Origin: Cytobacillus purgationiresistens
Lineage (GTDB): Bacteria; Bacillota; Bacilli; Bacillales; Cytobacillaceae
Direction of reading: 5' to 3'
Length of the DNA stretch: 64,000 nt
NCBI RefSeq assembly: GCF_030813235.1
Contig: NZ_JAUSUB010000007.1
Coordinates: 124,001-188,000 of the forward strand
Part shown: piece by piece, positions 57,725 through 64,000 of the stretch
How the letters are laid out: every line of letters begins with the position of its first letter
How positions within the stretch are numbered: position 1 is the stretch's first letter
Made by a program: the position numbers and the translations under genes
Notes under the pieces: generated by a model
Seen by the model: the letters and a program-made list of their open reading frames with translations, nothing else
Database searches by the model: none
Told to the model about the DNA's origin: nothing

Positions 57725-58807
57725 TCACCTCGTCTCCTCTTTTCGCTCCTTTGCACGAAGTTGTCCACATGCTGCATCAATATCATGACCGTGCTCTCTG
57801 CGAATAGTTACATTCACACCATGTTTTTTCAATGTTTTTTCAAAGTCAAAGATTTGATCTCTTGGAGTTCTTACATAATCTCTTTCAGGTACATAATTGA
57901 CAGGAATTAAATTGATATGACATTTAATATCCTTCACAAGTTCAGCAAGCTCTTCAGCATGCTCTTCCTGATCATTCACTCCACCGAATAAACCATATTC
58001 AAAGCTGACACGTCTACCCGTTTTATCGATATAATAGCGAATGGCTTCCATTAAATCAGGTAATTTGTAGGCACGATTGATAGGCATCAATCTGCTTCTT
58101 ATCTCATTATTTGGAGCATGTAAGGACACCGCAAAATTGATTTGCATATCTTCATCGGCAAACTTATAAATCTTTGGAATGATTCCACTTGTTGAAACCG
58201 TAATATGACGCGCACCAATATTTAGTCCATTATCATGATTGATGATTTTCAAGAATGGCATCATTTGATCGTAGTTATCAAATGGTTCGCCAATACCCAT
58301 GATCACGACTGAACTCACACGCTCATCTGTTTCATCAAGTGCTTGCTGGCATTTTACAACTTGAGCTACAATTTCTCCTGCTTCTAGATGACGCTTTAAT
58401 CCCCCTAATGTGGAAGCACAAAACGTACAGCCAATTCGGCAGCCTACTTGAGTAGTTACACATACAGAATTGCCATAATCATGTCTCATTAAAACCGTTT
58501 CGATAGAGTAACCATCATGGAGTTCAAATAAAAACTTAATTGTTCCATCTGCAGATTGCTGTTGGATGATTGTTTTTAAAGTAGTTAAAGTAAACTGGTT
58601 CTCTAACTTTTCTCTTAATCCTTTTGATAAATTCGACATATCATCAAAAGTGGTTACTCTCTTCGTATACAACCAGTCAAAAATCTGCTCTGCACGGAAA
58701 GCTTTTTCATTATTCTCCTTCAGCCATTCCTTTACATCATGAAGCTGTAAGGAATAAATGGAAGGTTTATGATCTGTTTCTGTTTTTTTCTTCGTTGTTT
58801 GTACCAT
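57725..58807 (-). CDS. rlmN: RlmN, 23S rRNA A2503 / tRNA A37 C2-methyltransferase
   Basis: Radical SAM enzyme. 360 residues. The cluster-binding [11 protein letters not shown] (CxxxCxxC) is near residue 115. [25 protein letters not shown], and [25 protein letters not shown] are family hallmarks, and the conserved late Cys is in [11 protein letters not shown]. It starts immediately after the rsmB stop (TAAATG) with GAAGGTG as ribosome site. Confidence 0.98.
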   Translation of the reverse strand: MVQTTKKKTETDHKPSIYSLQLHDVKEWLKENNEKAFRAEQIFDWLYTKRVTTFDDMSNLSKGLREKLENQFTLTTLKTIIQQQSADGTIKFLFELHDGYSIETVLMRHDYGNSVCVTTQVGCRIGCTFCASTLGGLKRHLEAGEIVAQVVKCQQALDETDERVSSVVIMGIGEPFDNYDQMMPFLKIINHDNGLNIGARHITVSTSGIIPKIYKFADEDMQINFAVSLHAPNNEIRSRLMPINRAYKLPDLMEAIRYYIDKTGRRVSFEYGLFGGVNDQEEHAEELAELVKDIKCHINLIPVNYVPERDYVRTPRDQIFDFEKTLKKHGVNVTIRREHGHDIDAACGQLRAKERKEETR

Positions 58808-60163
58808 TTATTGCACCTTCTTTCTTAGACAGGCAATATAAAACCCATCAGACCCTATATGTTGAGGTAAAATTTGTAATTGGAAACCATCGACTAATGG
58901 CTGGATAGCCTCTGGCATGCGTTCTTTAATCGAACGATCGCCTTCAAAGTCAATCTGCTCATTTAAAAATGCTGAAACCACTTCTTGATTTTCCACTTTA
59001 TCAACGGTACACGTACTATAGACTAGAATACCACCTTTTTTCAACAATGGCGAAACTGCTTTTAATAAATTCGTCTGTACGGACTGCAGATGAAGTAAAT
59101 CTTCTTCTTTTTTTGTATATTTCATATCCGGCTTTCTTCGCATGACACCTAAGCCTGAACAAGGTGCATCAAGCAAGATTCGATCAAAGCTCTCATCATC
59201 AAAAACTTCCTGTACTTTCCTGCTATCCATTGCACGTGTATCAAGGTTTGAGATACCTAGACGGTCAGCATTATCAGATATCAGCTTCACCTTATGCTCG
59301 TGCAAATCAAGCGCGATGACTTTACCGCTATTACCTAACTTTTCACCAATATGAGTGGTTTTTCCTCCCGGTGCAGCGCAAGCGTCAAGAATAGTTTCAT
59401 TCTTTTCTGGTCCGAGTGCATAAGCAGCGAGCATTGAACTTTCATCTTGGATAGTCAGTAAGCCCTCTTTAAACGCTTGCGCATTTGCAATATTCCCTCG
59501 TAAAAAATGAATCCCTTCAGGAATGACTGGACTTGGCTTCGCCTCAATCCCTTCTTCCTCCAACATAGCCAAGACATGCTCACGAGTTGCTTTAATTGTG
59601 TTGACTCTTGCAGTTTGGGTCGGGGCAGTTAAATTTAACTCACACATTTTTTCCGTCTCTTCAAAGCCAAATTGCTCAACCCATCGCTTTACTAGCCATA
59701 ATGGATGACTTGTTTTAATGGATAAACGTTCAATAGGATCCTTTATGTCTTCCAGAGAAGGGACACCCTGTCTTTGAACGTTGCGCAATACACCATTAAC
59801 CATAGAAGAAATCCCTTTATGCCCACGCTTTTTTGCTATTTCAACTGCTTCATTTAATGCAGCGTGGTCAGGAATCTTATCTAGAAAGATCATCTGATAT
59901 AATGTCAATCTAAGCAAATGCACGACCCAGCCTTCGATTTTCTTGGGATTTTTTAAAAATGGCTGTAAGTAATAATCTAGGTTCATGCGCCTTTGTAAGG
60001 TACCGTAAGTCAATTCAGTCAGCAATCCTATATCTTTGGAATTGATTTTATTTTTATTAATTGCATGATTAAGAAGAATATTACTGTAAGATTGATTTTT
60101 TTCAATCATCTCCAAAAGCTCTAAAACGGTCTCCCGCACATTTTTCTTTTCTGTCTTTTTCAT
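58808..60163 (-). CDS. rsmB: RsmB, 16S rRNA m5C967 methyltransferase
   Basis: 451 residues: N-terminal NusB-like RNA-binding domain (about 1-140), then a SAM-dependent Rossmann methyltransferase with [18 protein letters not shown] near 250, [17 protein letters not shown] (catalytic Cys) and [17 protein letters not shown] (second Cys). It overlaps fmt by four bases (ATGA) and touches rlmN. Confidence 0.97.
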   Translation of the reverse strand: MKKTEKKNVRETVLELLEMIEKNQSYSNILLNHAINKNKINSKDIGLLTELTYGTLQRRMNLDYYLQPFLKNPKKIEGWVVHLLRLTLYQMIFLDKIPDHAALNEAVEIAKKRGHKGISSMVNGVLRNVQRQGVPSLEDIKDPIERLSIKTSHPLWLVKRWVEQFGFEETEKMCELNLTAPTQTARVNTIKATREHVLAMLEEEGIEAKPSPVIPEGIHFLRGNIANAQAFKEGLLTIQDESSMLAAYALGPEKNETILDACAAPGGKTTHIGEKLGNSGKVIALDLHEHKVKLISDNADRLGISNLDTRAMDSRKVQEVFDDESFDRILLDAPCSGLGVMRRKPDMKYTKKEEDLLHLQSVQTNLLKAVSPLLKKGGILVYSTCTVDKVENQEVVSAFLNEQIDFEGDRSIKERMPEAIQPLVDGFQLQILPQHIGSDGFYIACLRKKVQ

Positions 60164-61110
60164 TCTATTTCCCCTAAACGGTTACCCATTGTAATATGTG
60201 CACCTGCACCTCTTAAATATTGACCAGCCGACATTTTTTTCTTACCTGAAGGCTGAAGCAGGGTGATTTTAACTGCCGTATTATCTCCAGTCGAAACCGT
60301 TAAACCTTCGTCATCCAGTGCAAGAACTGTTCCTGGTTTTTCCGCTGTATTGAAAGTGGCCGTCTCAGCAGACCAAACCTTCATCACTGCACCATCCAAT
60401 GTTGTGTAAGCAACTGGCCATGGGTTCAATCCCCTTATATGATTGTAGATTTCTTCGCCCGGTTTATTCCAATCAATTTTTTCCTGTTCTCTTTTGATAT
60501 TAGAGGCGAAAGTTGCTTTGCTGTCATCTTGAGGAATCGGCTTCAATTCACCATTCAATAGTTTCGGCAATGTGTCTTTTAGCAGCTTGCTTCCCGCTTC
60601 ACTTAATTTATCATGAAGGCTTCCCACATTATCCTTCCTATCAATCGCGACTTCAACTTGTGTAAGGATATCCCCTGCATCCAGCTTTTCTGCCATATAC
60701 ATAATAGTAATGCCCGTTTTCTCTTTACCTTGGATAATAGAATAATGAATCGGTGCTCCCCCGCGCAATTCAGGTAACAGCGATGCATGAACATTGATAC
60801 AGCCATACTTTGGTGCCTCTAACAATTCGTTGGGCAGAATTTGGCCAAATGCAGCGGTAATAATGAGGTCTGGTTTTAAATCAAGAATTTCCTGCAGTTC
60901 TTCAGGCTGGCGTATTTTCTCAGGCTGATAAACAGGTATATTCCTTTTTACAGCCTCTACCTTTACTGGTGGTGGTGTCATCACTCGTTTTCGGCCAACA
61001 GGACGATCTGGCTGAGTGACCACTGCAATCACCTTATATCCATCAGCAAGCACCTGCTGCAGTACCGGTACAGAAAAATCCGGTGTCCCCATAAAAATAA
61101 TATTTGTCAT
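60160..61110 (-). CDS. fmt: Fmt, methionyl-tRNA formyltransferase
   Basis: Formylates initiator Met-tRNA with 10-formyl-tetrahydrofolate. 316 residues: [16 protein letters not shown] at the start, [13 protein letters not shown], the catalytic block [21 protein letters not shown] near 108, and the C-terminal OB-like domain. It overlaps def by four bases (ATGA), the conserved def-fmt pair. Confidence 0.98.
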   Translation of the reverse strand: MTNIIFMGTPDFSVPVLQQVLADGYKVIAVVTQPDRPVGRKRVMTPPPVKVEAVKRNIPVYQPEKIRQPEELQEILDLKPDLIITAAFGQILPNELLEAPKYGCINVHASLLPELRGGAPIHYSIIQGKEKTGITIMYMAEKLDAGDILTQVEVAIDRKDNVGSLHDKLSEAGSKLLKDTLPKLLNGELKPIPQDDSKATFASNIKREQEKIDWNKPGEEIYNHIRGLNPWPVAYTTLDGAVMKVWSAETATFNTAEKPGTVLALDDEGLTVSTGDNTAVKITLLQPSGKKKMSAGQYLRGAGAHITMGNRLGEIE

Positions 61111-61592
61111 TCCTCACTCAATCCTTCCAACTCATCTTCCTCAAGATATCTACTCACTTTAGATGTGAATAGCACACCCTCTAAATGATCGATCTCATGT
61201 TGTATTGCTCTTGCTAGAAAATCTTCCGCTTCAAATGTAAAAACTTTTCCTTTTCGATTCTGCGCTTTAATTTTCACATAGCTTGGCCTAGTTACTACAC
61301 CATAAATACCAGGAAAGCTCAAACATCCTTCAGGATCCGTTTGCTCACCCTTTGTTTCAAGAATTTCAGGATTAATCATTTCAATTGTTCCATAATCATC
61401 ATCTATATCAACGATTGCGATTTGCTGATTAATTCCTATTTGCGGGGCAGCAAGACCGACGCCATCAAATTCAATCATTGTATCGTACATATCATCTAAT
61501 AATTTCACCAGCTTTTTATCGAACACTGACACAAGCTCACACTGTTCCTCTAAAATATCGGCTGGGTACATTACAATTTTTCTCACTGTCAA
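61107..61592 (-). CDS. def: Def, peptide deformylase
   Basis: Removes the formyl group from nascent proteins. 161 residues with the three metal-site motifs: [10 protein letters not shown] near 45, EGCLSFP near 90 (Cys ligand) and QHEIDHLEG near 132 (His ligands and Glu). The start is TTG at 61592, seven bases after GGAGG. It follows priA by 121 bases. Confidence 0.97.
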   Translation of the reverse strand: MTVRKIVMYPADILEEQCELVSVFDKKLVKLLDDMYDTMIEFDGVGLAAPQIGINQQIAIVDIDDDYGTIEMINPEILETKGEQTDPEGCLSFPGIYGVVTRPSYVKIKAQNRKGKVFTFEAEDFLARAIQHEIDHLEGVLFTSKVSRYLEEDELEGLSEE

Positions 61593-61713
61593 AATACTTC
61601 CTCCAAGCTAAGCTGATTAATCAAAATTGATGTGGGTTAGATTTCACCACTTTTTATATAGTCTCAACTATTTCCACTAACTTCATAACATTGTTTCGAA
61701 TCAAATTGCAGGA

Positions 61714-64000
61714 TTACATTAAAATAAATGGGTTCACATCCACTGCGATTTGAAGCCCTCCCGAAGACATCTCTTGCTGATATTGATCCAAAACCGTTTT
61801 TAACGCCTGATTTAGCTCAGGCTCCCGTTTGTATTTTATCAAACATTGGTACCGATATCTATTATTGATTCTGGGAATCGGTGAAGCGACTGGACCTAAA
61901 ACGATTGCACTTGATGTCAGTTTCGAACGAACATAGGAGGTGATGGTTTCTGTAACAGAAACTGCCTTCATTAATTGCTCATGACTCACAGTAATAAGAG
62001 ATATATAATAGAATGGTGTATACTTATGCAGTTTCCTCATCGTCATTTCATGTTCATAAAAACGGTCAAAATCCTGAAGTGAAGCCAATTCAATACTATA
62101 ATGCTCAGGGCTATATGTTTGAATGATGACCTCTCCCGGCAACTCATGACGGCCTGCTCTTCCACTCACCTGCGTTAATAATTGAAAGGTCTTTTCAGAA
62201 GACCTGAAATCTGGCAAATGTAGCATTGTATCGGCAGACAATACACCAACCAAGGTGATATTAGGGAAATCAAGTCCCTTCGCAATCATCTGTGTGCCCA
62301 ACAAAATATCGGCTTGACCTTCTTCGAATTGATCCAATAACTTCTCATGAGAACCTTTTCTGCTTGTAGTATCCACGTCCATGCGAATAACTCTGGCTTC
62401 TGGAAGGACTTTAACAAGCTCTTCCTCCACCTTTTGCGTACCCGTTCCAAAATAGCGAATATGCTCGCTTTGACATTCAGGACAGACCGATGGAACACCT
62501 GCTTCATGCCCGCAATAATGACATTTCATTTGCTGGCTGTATCGATGGTACGTAAGGGAGATATCACAGTTAGGACAATTCATTACAAAGCCGCAATCTC
62601 GGCACATCACAAAGGAAGAATGCCCTCGTTTATTTAAAAATAATACGGTTTGCTCCTTTTTCTCCAGTCGGTCTTTCAGCTTTTCAAGCAAAGCACTTGA
62701 AAACATCGAACGATTGCCGGAACGAAGCTCTTCACGCATATCAATAATCTCGACAGCTGGCATCTCTTGATTATTCATTCGTTTTGGCAAGGATAAAAGC
62801 TGATAAACTCCCTTTTTTGCCCTTGCAAACGTTTCTAATGAAGGCGTGGCACTTCCTAAAATGACAGGGCAGTTGTTTTGAAACGCTCTTTCAATCGCAA
62901 CATCCCTTGCATGGTATTTAGGATTTTCTTCTTGCTTATAGCTTGTTTCATGCTCTTCATCAATAATGACTATCCCCAGATTTTCAAATGGTGCAAAAAC
63001 GGCCGACCTTGCCCCGACAACCACTTTCACTTCTTTTCTTTGGATTTTTCTCCATTCATCATACTTTTCTCCGGCAGATAAACCGCTGTGCATCACAGCC
63101 ACTTGATCGCCGAATCTGCCTTTAAACCGCTTAACCATCTGTGGGGTTAAGGAAATTTCCGGCACAAGCACAATCGCCTCTTTTCCAGCCTCTAATACGT
63201 TTTGGATGGATTGTAAATAGACTTCCGTCTTTCCGCTGCCTGTTACGCCATATAAAAGAAAAACCTCATGTCGCCATTCTTCTATTGAAGAAAGAATAGG
63301 TGCAATAGCTTTGCCCTGTTCGTCAGTTAGTTGGAGTGGCTGTGTTCTTGCAAAATCGCGATCCTCAAATGGATCTCTGTATACTTCCATGTTTTGTTCT
63401 GCTAATACCCCTTTTTTCACCAATTCTTTAATAACCGATGTTGAGATATTAAGCAGATTGGCAAGCTCACGGAGGATAATTGGCTGCTGATTTTCGATAA
63501 AGTAATTGATCACCTTCAGCTGCTTACTCGCTTGCGGAGACAAAGATTTTCGGTAGTGCTCAAGCTCTGATGCAGACATGATTGAATGAACGGATTTCAG
63601 CTTCTTTTTCTTTACTCTATCCTTCACTTCATACACGATATCAATTTGACCTTTTGCAGCTTCCTTCTGCAACATGGAGAGCATCCCTGATTGTTTGGCT
63701 TCCTCCCATGTAATGGTATCTATCTTTTCATAGAGCGGCTGCAATTCTTCTAGGAGCTGATCCTTTGCGATATCTCTTGCAAGCTTGAGTTTTTTTTCAT
63801 ATTTTGCTTTTAACGCAGCTGGAAGCATGGCTTGATACGCTGAAATTTTATAGCTTAAAGTCTGTTCTGACAGCCAATTTCCAAGTGAAAGCAAATCCGG
63901 ATTTAGTACCGGGGATAAGTCTAGTGGTTCACTAATTTTCTTCAACTTATTAAATTGAGATTCGCTTTTTAATCCAACGACAAACCCTTGAATTTTACGA
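61714..64000 (-). CDS. priA: PriA, primosomal replication-restart helicase (5' end beyond window)
   Basis: Restarts stalled replication forks and loads the replisome. The reading frame is open to the window edge (RKIQGFVVGLKSES- before KKISEPLDL), so the first codons lie outside; about 760 residues are visible. The helicase core has LLYGVTGSGKTEVYL (Walker A), IIIDEEHETSYKQEE (DEEH box), LGSATPSLET. The zinc region has four Cys pairs (CRDCG, CPNCD, CHYCG, CPECQ). VSGRAGRHELPGEVIIQTY is motif VI-like. Upstream gene of the def-to-rpe operon. Confidence 0.97.
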   Translation of the reverse strand, partial: RKIQGFVVGLKSESQFNKLKKISEPLDLSPVLNPDLLSLGNWLSEQTLSYKISAYQAMLPAALKAKYEKKLKLARDIAKDQLLEELQPLYEKIDTITWEEAKQSGMLSMLQKEAAKGQIDIVYEVKDRVKKKKLKSVHSIMSASELEHYRKSLSPQASKQLKVINYFIENQQPIILRELANLLNISTSVIKELVKKGVLAEQNMEVYRDPFEDRDFARTQPLQLTDEQGKAIAPILSSIEEWRHEVFLLYGVTGSGKTEVYLQSIQNVLEAGKEAIVLVPEISLTPQMVKRFKGRFGDQVAVMHSGLSAGEKYDEWRKIQRKEVKVVVGARSAVFAPFENLGIVIIDEEHETSYKQEENPKYHARDVAIERAFQNNCPVILGSATPSLETFARAKKGVYQLLSLPKRMNNQEMPAVEIIDMREELRSGNRSMFSSALLEKLKDRLEKKEQTVLFLNKRGHSSFVMCRDCGFVMNCPNCDISLTYHRYSQQMKCHYCGHEAGVPSVCPECQSEHIRYFGTGTQKVEEELVKVLPEARVIRMDVDTTSRKGSHEKLLDQFEEGQADILLGTQMIAKGLDFPNITLVGVLSADTMLHLPDFRSSEKTFQLLTQVSGRAGRHELPGEVIIQTYSPEHYSIELASLQDFDRFYEHEMTMRKLHKYTPFYYISLITVSHEQLMKAVSVTETITSYVRSKLTSSAIVLGPVASPIPRINNRYRYQCLIKYKREPELNQALKTVLDQYQQEMSSGGLQIAVDVNPFILM

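Overview
The window is an AT-rich chromosomal segment from a low-GC, endospore-forming, flagellated Gram-positive bacterium of the Bacillaceae. Gene order and protein sequence follow the Bacillus subtilis block running from priA to the fla/che operon. Examples are def-fmt-rsmB-rlmN-prpC-prkC-rsgA-rpe-thiN-spoVM-rpmB, fapR-plsX-fabD-fabG-acpP-rnc-smc-ftsY, ylxM-ffh-rpsP-khpA-ylqD-rimM-trmD-rplS, and topA-trmFO-xerC-hslV-hslU-codY-flgB-flgC-fliE. spoVM points to sporulation and the flagellar genes to motility. Genus cannot be fixed from sequence alone; it is Bacillus-like but not B. subtilis itself (for example, sdaAB-sdaAA is missing between fakA and recG).

Nearly everything is on the minus strand, so transcription runs from high to low coordinates; only rpmB is on the plus strand. 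From the right: 64.0-53.4 kb is a tightly overlapping operon for replication restart, translation initiation, ribosome assembly, RNA methylation and PASTA kinase/phosphatase signalling. 53.2-51.9 kb is a decayed FAD-dependent monooxygenase gene. 51.8-48.1 kb holds thiN, spoVM, divergent rpmB, and yloU-fakA. 48.0-37.4 kb holds recG, the FapR-controlled fatty-acid/phospholipid genes, rnc, smc and ftsY; the FapR operator and promoter are readable.

36.1-23.9 kb is the accessory highlight. Eight co-directional genes sit between ftsY and ylxM-ffh, which adjoin in B. subtilis. They encode a secreted two-TM protein, an ABC ATPase and ABC-2 permease, a coiled-coil/Gly-Ser-Asn-rich membrane protein, a MoxR AAA+ ATPase, a DUF58 protein, a BatA-like VWA membrane protein and a second membrane protein with two VWA domains. 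The set reads as one membrane-remodelling or export system driven by a MoxR chaperone. The function is not known to me.

23.8-10.9 kb returns to housekeeping: signal recognition particle, ribosomal proteins and rRNA/tRNA maturation, signal peptidase, RbgA, RNase HII, the FliK-like/FlhB-like pair YlqG/YlqH and succinyl-CoA synthetase. 10.6-1.5 kb holds dprA, topA, trmFO, xerC, hslVU and codY. The left edge starts the flagellar operon (flgB, flgC, partial fliE).

The other non-standard component is a family of palindromic intergenic repeats of about 126-127 bp. There are three near-identical tandem units plus a chimeric tail at 17.35-17.86 kb, two tandem units in the opposite orientation at 21.17-21.42 kb (the last abuts the khpA stop codon), and a decayed relative near 7.0 kb. 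Intrinsic terminators and several SigA-type promoters are visible and define most transcription units. All calls come from reading the sequence; no database search was run.
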